From: Sinomonas atrocyanea
GTDB taxonomy: Bacteria; Actinomycetota; Actinomycetes; Actinomycetales; Micrococcaceae
Direction of reading: 5' to 3'
Length of the DNA: 64,000 nt
NCBI RefSeq assembly: GCF_030812675.1
Contig: NZ_JAUSTE010000010.1
Location: forward strand, 1 to 64,000
In this document: positions 30,668-39,500 of the stretch, piece by piece
Position numbering within the stretch: position 1 is the stretch's first letter
How the letters are laid out: the number at the start of each line of letters is the position of its first letter
Position numbers and translations under genes: made by a program
The notes under the pieces: model-generated
What the model was told of the DNA's origin: nothing
The model's database searches: none
The model's input: the letters and a program-made list of their open reading frames with translations, nothing else

Positions 30668-31345
30668 TCAGTAGAAGTGGGGCGCGTTGCGGGCCACGAA
30701 CAGCGCGGCCTGGGTCCGCCGCTCGAAGCCGAGCTTGGCCAGGAGGGAGGAGACGTAGTTCTTGACGGTCTTCTCCGCCAGGAACAGCTTCTCGCCGATC
30801 TCCCGGTTGGTCATGCCCTCGCCGATGAGCGCCAGGACCCGGCGCTCCTGCGGGCTGAGGAGCTCCAGGCGGGGATCGAGCTCCTCTTCCTGGGGCTTGA
30901 GCCCCTCGAGGGCCTTGGCCTTCACCGCCGGGTCGAAGAGGGAGGCGCCGTGGGCCGCGCGGCGCAGCGCGGTCACGAGGTCGGTCCCGCGGATCTCCTT
31001 GAGGACGTAGCCGCTCGCGCCGGCGAGGATCGCACCGCGGAGGGACTGGTCGTCGTCGTAGCTCGTGAGCATGACGCACGCCAGGGACGGGTCCACCGAG
31101 TGGACGTCGCGGCACACCTCGATCCCGGTCCCGTCCGGCAGCCGCACATCCAGCACCGAGACGTCCGGCTTGAGCGCAGGGATGCGGCGCGTGGCCTCGG
31201 CGGCGGTTCCGGACGTCCCGACCACCTCGAATCCCTCGCCCTCGAGGAGCTCCTGGAGCCCCCGGCGCACGAGCTCGTGGTCGTCGAGGATGAAGACGCG
31301 CAGGCGCTCGTCCCCCGAGTCCGGGGTGGGCGTTTCGTGCGGCAC
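30668..31345 (-). CDS. DevR/DosR-type NarL-family response regulator
   Basis: A 225-residue regulator. The receiver domain has Asp21-Asp22, the phosphorylated Asp66 (VSVLDVRLPDG), and Lys116 (GYVLKE). The LuxR-type HTH spans about 160-222 (LSPQERRVLALIGEGMTNREIGEKLFLAEKTVKNYVSSLLAKLGFERRTQAA, whose KTVKNYVS segment is the DNA-recognition helix typical of DevR). It starts at GTG 31345, supported by GGGAAGGA. It converges on the kinase gene and is the obvious cognate partner. Probable targets are the DosR-like box at 28829-28842 and dormancy-type genes elsewhere. Confidence 0.92.
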   Translation of the reverse strand: MPHETPTPDSGDERLRVFILDDHELVRRGLQELLEGEGFEVVGTSGTAAEATRRIPALKPDVSVLDVRLPDGTGIEVCRDVHSVDPSLACVMLTSYDDDQSLRGAILAGASGYVLKEIRGTDLVTALRRAAHGASLFDPAVKAKALEGLKPQEEELDPRLELLSPQERRVLALIGEGMTNREIGEKLFLAEKTVKNYVSSLLAKLGFERRTQAALFVARNAPHFY

Positions 31346-31456
31346 GGCGGCGGTCCTTCCCTGAAATGTGGCAGGCGGCTGTCGCGTCCATTCTGTCCGC
31401 GGGGCGGCGGCGTTGCTAGGGCCTTACGGAGGAAGTGCTCGACATCCTTTCCGTCC

Positions 31457-31485
31457 TTGACAAAAAATATTGTCGGTTGGACTAT
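31457..31485 (+). promoter_or_regulatory. Strong promoter with embedded palindrome, leaderless ArsR-type gene
   Basis: TTGACA (31457-31462), 17-base spacer, GACTAT (31480-31485), then 6 bases to ATG 31492. This predicts a leaderless transcript. GACAAAAAATATTGTC (31459-31474), an A/T-rich palindrome with GACAA/TTGTC arms, overlaps the -35 and spacer. It is a natural autorepression operator for the ArsR-type regulator encoded immediately downstream. Confidence 0.7.
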
Positions 31486-31491
31486 AGAGGC

Positions 31492-32115
31492 ATGCAGGAC
31501 GTCATGGTCATCGAGGACCCCGCCGCGGCCGCCGCGAGCCTGGACCCGCTCAGGGCCCGGCTCCTGCGGGAGCTGGCCGCGCCGTCGTCCGCGGCGGCGT
31601 TGGCCGCGAAGGTGGGGCTGCCCCGCCAGAAGGTCAACTACCACCTCCGCGCCCTCGAGGACCACGGGCTCGTCGCGCTCCTGGAGGAGCGGCGCAAGGG
31701 CAACGTCATGGAGCGCGTCCTGCAGGCCACCGCGGCGTCCTACATCATCTCCCCGGCTGCGCTCGCGGTCGTCGAGCCCGATCCCGAGCGCCTCCGGGAC
31801 CGCTTCAGCGCCTACTGGCTCCTCGCCCTCGCCGCGCGCACCGTCAGGGAGGTGGGGCGCCTGCTCGCCGGCGCGGTCGCGGCGGGACGGCAGCTGGCCA
31901 CCTTTGCGGCCGACGGCGAGATCACCTTCGCGTCCGCGGCCTCGCGGGCGGCGTTCGCGACCGAGCTGGGCGCCGAGGTGGCCAGGCTCGCCGCCAAGTA
32001 CCACGATCCCTCGGCGACCGGCGGGCGGCGGCACCGGCTCGTCGTCGTGCTCCACCCCGCCCTCAAGCCGGACGCCGCCACCGGCTCCGCACCAGACCAG
32101 GAGGTCCAGCCATGA
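31492..32115 (+). CDS. ArsR-type HTH transcriptional regulator
   Basis: A 207-residue protein. Residues about 12-85 form a winged helix (DPLRARLLRELAAPSSAAALAAKVGLPRQKVNYHLRALEDHGLVALLEERRKGN), with VGLPRQKVNYHLRAL as recognition helix. The C-terminal 110 residues are helical and hydrophobic and probably form the dimer or ligand domain. There are no metal-binding Cys clusters. ATG 31492 is exactly 6 bases after the -10. Its stop overlaps the ATG of the SRPBCC gene (ATGA). ArsR plus SRPBCC pairs are common in Actinobacteria; the ligand is unknown. Confidence 0.88.
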   Translation: MQDVMVIEDPAAAAASLDPLRARLLRELAAPSSAAALAAKVGLPRQKVNYHLRALEDHGLVALLEERRKGNVMERVLQATAASYIISPAALAVVEPDPERLRDRFSAYWLLALAARTVREVGRLLAGAVAAGRQLATFAADGEITFASAASRAAFATELGAEVARLAAKYHDPSATGGRRHRLVVVLHPALKPDAATGSAPDQEVQP

Positions 32116-32825
32116 CCGAGCAGCACCCCTTCGAGATCGTCCAGGACGTAGTCCTCCACGCAGCCCCCGAGCGGATCTGGGAGGCCGTCACCGACGGCAC
32201 CGCCGCGTGGATGTTCCCCACCGACCAGTGGCCGGCGGTCCGCACGGTCGAGGACTATCCCCGTCACCTCGTCTCCCGCATGGAGGGCCCCGACGGCTGG
32301 TACAACCAGCTCGAGCACGTCCTCACCCCCGGGCCCGAGGGGACGAACCTGCACTACGTGCACTCCGGCATCCTCACGGACAACTGGGAGCAGCAGTACG
32401 ACGGCGCCGCCCAGCACACCCTCTTCTACCTCCACACCCTCGGCGAGTACCTCGAGCACTTCGACGGCCGCGCCGTCTCCTTCGTGGACGTCCAGGGCCC
32501 GGACGGCGCCACGGCGCCCGACGCCCTCGAGCGGTTCGCCGCCGCGCTCGCCCTGACCGACGTGATGGCGGGGGAGAAGAAGGACCTCGGCCTCCCGGGC
32601 CTCGGGCCCGTCGAGGCCACCGTGGACTACGCCACCGGACCCTTCCTCGGCCTGCGGACCGAGGACGCGATGGTGCGCGTGTTCGGCCGGGAGGCCTTCG
32701 GCCAGCGGCTGGGCCTGACGGTCCACGACTTCTCGCTGGACACGGCGGACGACGCCGCACGGTCGGCCCGTGCCCAGGAGCACGCCGAGGCGTGGGGCGA
32801 GTACCTCGGGGCGCTGTACGCCTGA
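32112..32825 (+). CDS. SRPBCC-domain protein (AHSA1/activator of Hsp90-like)
   Basis: A 237-residue protein translated from an ATG overlapping the regulator stop. The N-terminal half is an AHSA1-type START/SRPBCC fold: VVLHAAPERIWEAVTDGTAAWMFPTD, a central EHVLTPGPEGTNLHYVHSGI and the helix HTLFYLHTLGEYLEHFDGR. The C-terminal 90 residues (FVDVQGPDGATAPDALERF onward) look like a second, related domain. It probably binds a hydrophobic ligand. The tight coupling to the ArsR-type gene suggests it is its main target or a co-sensor. Confidence 0.82.
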   Translation: MTEQHPFEIVQDVVLHAAPERIWEAVTDGTAAWMFPTDQWPAVRTVEDYPRHLVSRMEGPDGWYNQLEHVLTPGPEGTNLHYVHSGILTDNWEQQYDGAAQHTLFYLHTLGEYLEHFDGRAVSFVDVQGPDGATAPDALERFAAALALTDVMAGEKKDLGLPGLGPVEATVDYATGPFLGLRTEDAMVRVFGREAFGQRLGLTVHDFSLDTADDAARSARAQEHAEAWGEYLGALYA

Positions 32826-32873
32826 TCCGGCAGCCCTGATCCCGCGCGGCGCCCTGGGCCGCTACGCCCGGCG

Positions 32874-32879
32874 TAGCAT
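32874..32879 (+). promoter_or_regulatory. -10 element, leaderless mgtA
   Basis: TAGCAT is 6 bases (GGCCCC) before GTG 32886. It supports the GTG as the real start even though no ribosome binding site exists. Confidence 0.5.
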
Positions 32880-32885
32880 GGCCCC

Positions 32886-35645
32886 GTGAGCGTCGAGACC
32901 GTCTCCGAGCGGGTCCAGCTGTCCGCCGCCGAGGCCGCGGCCATGCCCATCGAGGGGGTGCTCGCGGCCCTCGGCACGTCCGCCCGCGGGCTCGACGAGG
33001 CCGAGGCCGCCCGCCGGCTCGCGCAGGGCGCCAACGTGCTCGAGGCGCGCCGGGTGAGCTGGTTCCACGTGCTGGTGCGCCAGTTCGCGAGCCCGCTGCA
33101 GGCGCTGCTCGTCGCGGCCGCCGCGATGTCCTTCGCGACCGGCGACCGCCTCAACGCGAGCATCATCGTCGCCATCCTGCTCGGCAGCGCGCTGCTCGGG
33201 TTCGTCAACGAGTTCCGGGCAGAGAAGACCGCCGCGGACCTCCACAGCCGGATCTCGCACACGGTGGTCGCCGTGCGCGGCGGGACCGAGCGGACCGTGC
33301 CGGTGCGCGAGCTCGTCCCGGGGGACGTCATCAGGGTCAGCCTCGGCGGCATCGTCCCGGCGGATGCCCGCGTCCTCGAGGCCGTGGGGCTCGAGGCCGA
33401 CGAGGGCGTGCTCACCGGCGAGTCGGCCGCTGTCGAGAAGTCCCCCGAGGCCGTGCCCCAGGGCTCCGACCTCGCGGACCTGACCGACTGCGTCCTCATG
33501 GGGACGGTGGTCCACGCCGGCTCGGCGCGCGCGGTGGTGACGGCGACCGGGCGCGGCACGGAGTTCGGCCGGATCGCCGCCGGCCTCGCCCAGGGCCTGC
33601 CCGAGACGAGCTTCCAGAGGGGCCTCAAGGAGTTCTCCCTCATGCTCCTGTGGGTCGGCGTCGCGCTGACCGCGGGCATCCTCGTGATCAACCTGCTCCT
33701 GCAGCGGCCGTTCCTGGACTCGGTCCTGTTCTCCCTCGCGATCGCCGTGGGCATCACGCCGCAGCTGCTGCCCGCCGTCGTGAGCACCTCCCTCGCCGCC
33801 GGCTCCCGCCTGCTGGCCAAGCGCGGCGTACTCGTCAAGCGGCTCCTCGCGATCGAGGACCTGGGGAACCTCGACGTCCTCATCACCGACAAGACGGGGA
33901 CCCTCACCGAGGGCCGGATCGGCTTCGAGGAAGCGGTCCCCGCGGCCCCGCGGGGAGCGGGCGACCCGGCCGGACCCGACGCGGCCCCCGGCCAGGCCGA
34001 GCGGCGGCTCGCCGAGCTCGCCATGCTGTGCTGCGAGGCCGATCCCTCGGTGCCCGGCGCCTCCGGGGCGGGGCAGAACCCCGTGGACGCCGCGCTGTGG
34101 GAGGCCTTCGAGGGCCTTCCCGCCGCCCTCGCGGACCGCCGCCGGCTCTCGATGCGGCCCTTCGACCACGAGAGCCGGACCATGGAGACCGTGGTCGCCC
34201 CGGCCGCGGGCGGCGAGGGGCCCGTGCGCATCCTCAAGGGGGCCCCCGAGGCCGTCCTCGAGGCCTGTGCGGGCGTCAGCGACGCTGACCGCGCCGCGCT
34301 CGAGACGCTGTTCCGGCGCGGGGCGCGGGTGGTCGCCGTCGCGAGCGGCCCCGCCTCCGGGGCGGGTCCGGCGGCGCACGACGACGCCGGTCAGCTCGCG
34401 CTCGCCGGGTACCTCAGCTTCATCGACCGGCCCAAGGCGGACGCGCGCGAGTCGCTCGCGCGGCTCGAAGGCCTGGGCGTGGACGTCAAGATCGCCACCG
34501 GCGACAACGCTCTCGTCGCCGAGCACGTCACCTCGGTGCTCAAGATGAGCCCGGGCTCGGTGCTGACGGGCACCGAGGTCGAGGCGATGGACGACGACGC
34601 CCTCGCGGCGGCCGCGCCCGGAACCCGCGTGTTCGCCCGGGTCTCGCCCGAGCAGAAGGCCAGGATCGTCACGGTCCTGCGGCGCACCCACTCCGTCGGG
34701 TTCCTCGGCGACGGCGTCAACGACGCGCTCGCGCTCAACAGGGCCGACGTGGGGATCTCCGTCGACTCGGCGACGGACGTCGCGAAGGACGCGGCCGACG
34801 TCGTGCTCCTCGAGAAGGACCTCGGCGTCCTGGCCGACGGCGTCACCGGGGGCCGGCGGATCTTCGCCAACACGATCAAGTACCTGCTCATGGGCACGAG
34901 CAGCAACTTCGGCAACATGTTCTCGGCCGCCGCCGCGAGCGCGTTCCTGACCTTCCTGCCCATGCTCCCGGGCCAGATCCTGCTCAACAACCTGCTCTAC
35001 GACTCGAGCCAGCTCGCCATACCCACCGACAGGGTGGACCGCGAGCAGCTGCGCAAGCCCGCCCACTGGGACATCGGGGCGATCCGGCGGTTCATGGTCG
35101 TGTTCGGGCCCATCTCCTCGCTGTTCGACTTCGCGACGTTCGGGCTCATGCTGTGGGTCTTCAACGCCGCGCCCGAGGAATTCCGGGCCGGCTGGTTCGT
35201 GGAGTCGCTCGCGACCCAGACCCTCATCGTGTTCGCGATCCGCACGCGCCGCATCCCGTTCCTGCGCTCCCGGGCGTCCGTCGCGCTGACGGTGAGCGTG
35301 CTCGCCGTCGTGGTGGTCGGCGCGGTGCTGCCGTACACGGCCGCCGGGGCGCTCGTCGGGTTCCACCCCCTTCCCCCGGACTTCTTCCTCGCGCTCGTGG
35401 GGATGGTGCTCCTGTACCTGGTCCTCGTCGAGGTCGCCAAGCACTTCTACTACCGCGCCGCCGACGCCCGCCTGGCCCGCGAGGCCCCCGCCCGCGCGCA
35501 GGCCCGCATGGCCGCCCGCGTCGCCCTCGGGCTGCACCACGGCGGCGCCCGCGTGCACCGGCGCGCGGCGCCGTTCCTCGTGCACACGGGCAGGCCCAAG
35601 TTCCGGCGTCCGCCGGGCCACGGGGTCGCCCCGGGCCGCCGCTAG
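32886..35645 (+). CDS. mgtA: Magnesium-translocating P-type ATPase
   Basis: A 919-residue P-type ATPase (type IIIB). In order: N-terminal cytosolic region, actuator motif TGES near 176-180, phosphorylation motif DKTGTLTEG with Asp near 335, nucleotide-binding region with KGAPEAVLEAC, hinge GDGVNDALALNRADVGISVDSATDVAKDAADVVLLEKDL (GDGVND), and about 10 membrane segments ending in the MgtA-type LLNNLLYDSSQLAIPTDRVD. It imports Mg2+ at the expense of ATP. The C-terminus has a 60-residue basic Ala/Arg/Pro tail beyond the usual end. GTG start with -10 six bases before. No M-box riboswitch is visible: the 60-base upstream gap is too short. Confidence 0.94.
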   Translation: MSVETVSERVQLSAAEAAAMPIEGVLAALGTSARGLDEAEAARRLAQGANVLEARRVSWFHVLVRQFASPLQALLVAAAAMSFATGDRLNASIIVAILLGSALLGFVNEFRAEKTAADLHSRISHTVVAVRGGTERTVPVRELVPGDVIRVSLGGIVPADARVLEAVGLEADEGVLTGESAAVEKSPEAVPQGSDLADLTDCVLMGTVVHAGSARAVVTATGRGTEFGRIAAGLAQGLPETSFQRGLKEFSLMLLWVGVALTAGILVINLLLQRPFLDSVLFSLAIAVGITPQLLPAVVSTSLAAGSRLLAKRGVLVKRLLAIEDLGNLDVLITDKTGTLTEGRIGFEEAVPAAPRGAGDPAGPDAAPGQAERRLAELAMLCCEADPSVPGASGAGQNPVDAALWEAFEGLPAALADRRRLSMRPFDHESRTMETVVAPAAGGEGPVRILKGAPEAVLEACAGVSDADRAALETLFRRGARVVAVASGPASGAGPAAHDDAGQLALAGYLSFIDRPKADARESLARLEGLGVDVKIATGDNALVAEHVTSVLKMSPGSVLTGTEVEAMDDDALAAAAPGTRVFARVSPEQKARIVTVLRRTHSVGFLGDGVNDALALNRADVGISVDSATDVAKDAADVVLLEKDLGVLADGVTGGRRIFANTIKYLLMGTSSNFGNMFSAAAASAFLTFLPMLPGQILLNNLLYDSSQLAIPTDRVDREQLRKPAHWDIGAIRRFMVVFGPISSLFDFATFGLMLWVFNAAPEEFRAGWFVESLATQTLIVFAIRTRRIPFLRSRASVALTVSVLAVVVVGAVLPYTAAGALVGFHPLPPDFFLALVGMVLLYLVLVEVAKHFYYRAADARLAREAPARAQARMAARVALGLHHGGARVHRRAAPFLVHTGRPKFRRPPGHGVAPGRR

Positions 35646-36523
35646 CCGCGCCCCCGGCCGGGCTGGTCCTGCCGAGGCGGCTGGCAGCTGGGGCAGTAGT
35701 AGATGTCGCGCTCGCGGGTGTCCCCGAGCCGCGTCCCCGTGCCCGGCACCGGCTCGGCGAGCGTGCTGTGCCGGATCCGGGTCCTGCAGCGCAGGCACGG
35801 CTGCCCGGCGCGCCCGTACACCCAGGTGCCGTTGCGCGGGCCGAATCCGCCCACCGTGTTCCGGGACCGCGCCTTGTTCGCCTCGAGGAGCCGCTTGGCC
35901 GTCGCGACCATCCCCGCGAGGTCCGGGACCTCGCCGACCGGGGTGTCCGGATGCACGCGGGAGAGGAAGCACAGCTCGCACCGGTAGATGTTGCCGACCC
36001 CGGCGAGGTTGCGCTGGTCGAGCAGCGCGAGGCCGATGGCGCGGTCGGGCTGGGCGCGCAGGTTCGCCTCGGCGCGTTCAGCGTCCCAGTCCGGGCCGAG
36101 CAGGTCGGGGCCGAGGTGGCCGACGGCATCGCCCTCCTGCGCGGTCGCGATGACCTCGAGCATGCCGAGGGAGAAGCCCACGGCGCTCGTGCCGTCCTCG
36201 GCGGTGAGGGCCGCGCGCGCCGTGTGCGCGGGCTTGCGCCACCGCTCGCCGGGGGCATAGACCTGCCAGCTGCCCTCCATCGAGAGGTGGGAGTGGATGC
36301 TGAGGCGGCCCTCGGGGGCGGCCGCGGCGGCGCCACCGGGCCCGGGCGGGGCGAGGCGGTGGAGGAGGTGCTTGCCGCGGGAGACGACCCCGAGGACGGT
36401 CCAGCCGGACAGGTCCAGGGTCGCGAAGGCGGGCACGCGGAAGTCGCTCGCGGCGAGGCGCTTGCCGGCGAGGGCCGCGTCCATCCTGCGCGCGGCCTGG
36501 TAGACGTTGTCACCCTCGGGCAT
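35642..36523 (-). CDS. nei: Formamidopyrimidine/endonuclease VIII-type DNA glycosylase
   Basis: A 293-residue Fpg/Nei enzyme. It begins MPEGDNVYQAARRMD: the catalytic Pro2 and Glu3 are intact, and PEGDN is typical of the Nei2 subgroup. The H2TH region includes LLDQRNLAGVGNIYRCELCFL near 165-190. The C-terminal zinc finger is CLRCRTRIRH...YYCPSCQ. It removes oxidised bases (5-hydroxy-cytosine, hydantoins) and nicks the abasic site. Its TAG stop shares CTAG with the mgtA stop, a tail-to-tail overlap of 4 bases. It lies just downstream of Lhr on the same strand, so the two repair genes are likely co-transcribed. Confidence 0.93.
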   Translation of the reverse strand: MPEGDNVYQAARRMDAALAGKRLAASDFRVPAFATLDLSGWTVLGVVSRGKHLLHRLAPPGPGGAAAAAPEGRLSIHSHLSMEGSWQVYAPGERWRKPAHTARAALTAEDGTSAVGFSLGMLEVIATAQEGDAVGHLGPDLLGPDWDAERAEANLRAQPDRAIGLALLDQRNLAGVGNIYRCELCFLSRVHPDTPVGEVPDLAGMVATAKRLLEANKARSRNTVGGFGPRNGTWVYGRAGQPCLRCRTRIRHSTLAEPVPGTGTRLGDTRERDIYYCPSCQPPRQDQPGRGRG

Positions 36524-36532
36524 CGGGCTGGA

Positions 36533-36574
36533 TCCTCACGCTCTGGTCCTCACGCTCTGATCCTCACGCCGCGA
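36533..36574. repeat. 14-bp tandem repeats across the lhr stop codon
   Basis: TCCTCACGCTCTGG (36533-36546), TCCTCACGCTCTGA (36547-36560) and a third partial TCCTCACGCCGCGA (36561-36574). The lhr TGA lies in the second unit. The first unit reaches to within ten bases of the Nei start codon. Confidence 0.7.
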
Positions 36575-39500
36575 GGGGTCGAGTAGGCCCCGGCGGCGGT
36601 GAGGGCGCCCGCGAGCGGCGTGTCGAGGAGGTCGTGGCCGTTGACCTTCTCCATGGCCAGCTTGTCCACCGCCCCGCCGCGCACGACGCCGACGAGCGCC
36701 TCCGCGGCGGGCACCAGCACGGCGTCGTCCTCGGTGAAGGCCAGCAGCGTCTTGCCGCCGCGCTCGACGTACAGGGCGAGCGCGCCGTCGACTGTCACGA
36801 CGAGCGCGCCGGCCTTGCGGCCGGGCCGGTGGCCGGTGGCGGCCCCGGGGACCTCCGGCCAGGCGAGGGCGGCTCCGTAGGGGTTCGCCGGGTCCGTCGC
36901 GGCGAGGGCGAGCGCGTCGAGCGGCGGGGCGGCGCCCGGGTCCTCGGAGACGTCGTCGCGTGTGAACTGCCGCAGCCGGTCCACCGTGGCGGGGACGGCG
37001 AACTGGGCGGCGCCGAGCCGGTCCACGAAGTAGCCGCGGCGGCACACCCCGGACTCCTCGAGGCGCGAGAGGACCTTGTAGAGCAGCCCGAAGCCGCCGG
37101 GGACGTTCTCGGCCATAACGGATCCGCGTGTGAGGACGCCGTAGCGGTCCATGAGCAGCTGCGCGAGCGCGTGGGTCTTGATCGTCGTCTCGAGCTGGAC
37201 CGAGTGCACGGCGGACCAGCGCCCGGCGGCCATGGGAGGAGCCGTGGCCGAGGGCGCGTCGAAACCGCGGGCCCCGGCGGCGCCGAGGCGGCTGACGCCC
37301 CGGAGCGAGGTGCCGATCCGGCCGCCGCGCAGGCCCGCGTGGCCGAGTGAGCGCACGCGCGGCGTCCTGGAGGGCTGGCGGTGGGCGGTATGGCCGGCGT
37401 CGAGCATGGCCCGCACGGGCGCGAACGTGTCTCCCGTGAGGCGTCCTGCCCACACGAGGCCCCAGATCAACTGGAGCACGGCGTCGTCGGGCGGGACCGG
37501 ACCCGCCTGGTCGCCCTCGCCTCCCGGGTCGCGGGCGGCGTCCGCCACCTGGCGGAAGAAGTACCCCCCGCCGCCGGCAAGGAGGTCGAGGATGCGCTGC
37601 TGCGCGGCGTCGGGCGCGAACTCGGGGTCCGGGGCCAGGGTGAGCGCGGCAGACTCCGCCAGGTGCAGGCTGATCCAGCCGTCGTTGCCGGGGATAGGCC
37701 CGGCCCCCGTCCAGAGGACCTCCCCGCTGGCCATGAGCTCGTCCAGCAGCGCCGGCGTGTAGTCGGAGACGCGCGAGGGCAGCACGAGTGACTCCCACGC
37801 GCTCGCAGGCACTGGCACGCCTGCGAGCTGGTCCACGGCCGTGAGCACGCCGTCGAGCCCCTTGAGGCTGCCGCGCGGGCGCGGCCTGCCTCGGCTGTCC
37901 TTGGCGTCGCCGATGTGCTGCCAGGCGGCGAGGAAGCGGGCGAACGCGGCCTGCTCCACCGGCTCGACGTCGGCCCGCAGCGCGGCGAGCGAGCGCCGGC
38001 GGACCCTCCTCAGGACCTCGGCATCGCACCATTCCTCGGCCGGGGACGCCGCGGAGTCGCCGGCGCGGGGGCGGAAGGAGCCCTCGATGACGCGGCCGTC
38101 CGCGGCGAGCCGCTTGAGGGTGGTGTGCACGACGGCGACGCCGAGCCCGAGCCTGGCCGCCGCCTCTGGCGCGGTGAACGGCGCGTGCGTTCGTGCGTAC
38201 CGGCCCACCAGGTCGCCGAGCGGGTCGGCGACCGGCTCGATGAACGCGAGCGGGATGCCCACCGGCAGGGGCACCCCGAGCGCGTCCCGCAGCCGGGAGG
38301 CGTCCTCGACGGCGGCGTACCGCTCCGCGCCCCCGACGGTTACCACCAGGGCCCGGCGCGCCGACACCAGTTCCTCCAGGTCCGCCGCGACGGCCTCCAG
38401 ATGGGGTTTCGACTCCGCTGCGCTCCGCTCGACCACCGTTCGGGCGGCCACCTCGTCGACCGACAGCGGCCCCAGCAGCCGGAGCAGGTCGGCCGCGCCC
38501 TCGAGGCCCTTGAGCTTCCGGTCCTCGGCCAGCCGCTGGAGTTCGCGCTCGGTCTGCTCGATCACCTTGGGGTCGAGCAGCTCGCTGAGCTCGGCGCGCC
38601 CGAGGAGTTCGTTGAGGAGCGTCGAGTCGAGGGAGAGTGCGGCCGCGCGCCGCTCAGCCAGCGGCGAGTCGCCCTCGTACAGGAACTGGGCGACGTAGCC
38701 GAACAGCAGGGACCGCGCGAACGGCGAGGGCTGCTGGGTGGTGGTCTCGACGAGCTGGAGCTCGCGCCGTTCCACCGCCGAGGCCACGTCGCGGAGAGCA
38801 GGGAGGTCGTAGACGTCCTGGAGGCACTCGCGCACGGCCTCGAGGATGATCGGGAACTGGGGGTACTTCTTGGCCACGTCGAGCAGCTGCGAGGCGCGCT
38901 GGCGCTGCTGCCACAGGGGCTGGCGCTTGCCGGGGTTGGGCCGGGGCAGGAGGAGGGCGCGGGCGGCGCACTCGCGGAAGCGCGCGGCGAACAGGGCTGA
39001 CCCGCCGACCTCCTCCGTGACGATCCCGTCGAGCTCGTCGGGGTCGAACACGAACAACTCGGCGCCGGGGGGCTCGTCCTCCATCATGGGCACCCGCAGC
39101 ACAATGCCGTCGTCGGCCGCCATGGCGGAGCCGTCGAGGCCGTACCGCTCGCTCAGCCGGCGCCCCACGGCGAGGGCCCACGGTGCGTGGACGGGCATTC
39201 CGAAGGGGGAGTGCAGCACCACGCGCCAGTCGCCGAGCTCGTCCTGGAACCGCTCGACGACGAGGGCGCGGTCGTTCGGGACCAGGTTGGTGGCCTGCTT
39301 CTGCTCGTCGAGGTACTGCAGGAGGTTGCCGGCGGCGAAGGCATCGAGCCCCGCGGCTTCGATGCGGGCGAGGGCGTGCTCCCGGTCGGCACCCGAGACC
39401 TCGCGCTGGAAGGCGCCGAGGGCGCGTCCGAGCTCGACCGGCCGGCCCGCGCCGTCGCCCTTCCAGAAGGGGAGCTTGCCGGGCTGGCCGAAGGCGGGGG

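Noticed and set aside
31419-31432. A second DosR-like box (GGGCCTTACGG) between the regulator and ArsR-type genes
   Set aside because: Only one half-site matches (about 8 of 13 bases), which is not better than chance at this GC content.
32826-32885. M-box magnesium riboswitch upstream of mgtA
   Set aside because: The gap is only 60 bases and the -10 is six bases from the start, leaving no room for a leader RNA.
32862-35981. A 1039-codon antisense frame over mgtA
   Set aside because: It is a GC-bias shadow: Arg/Gly/His-rich, no domain, and fully opposite to an unmistakable P-type ATPase.
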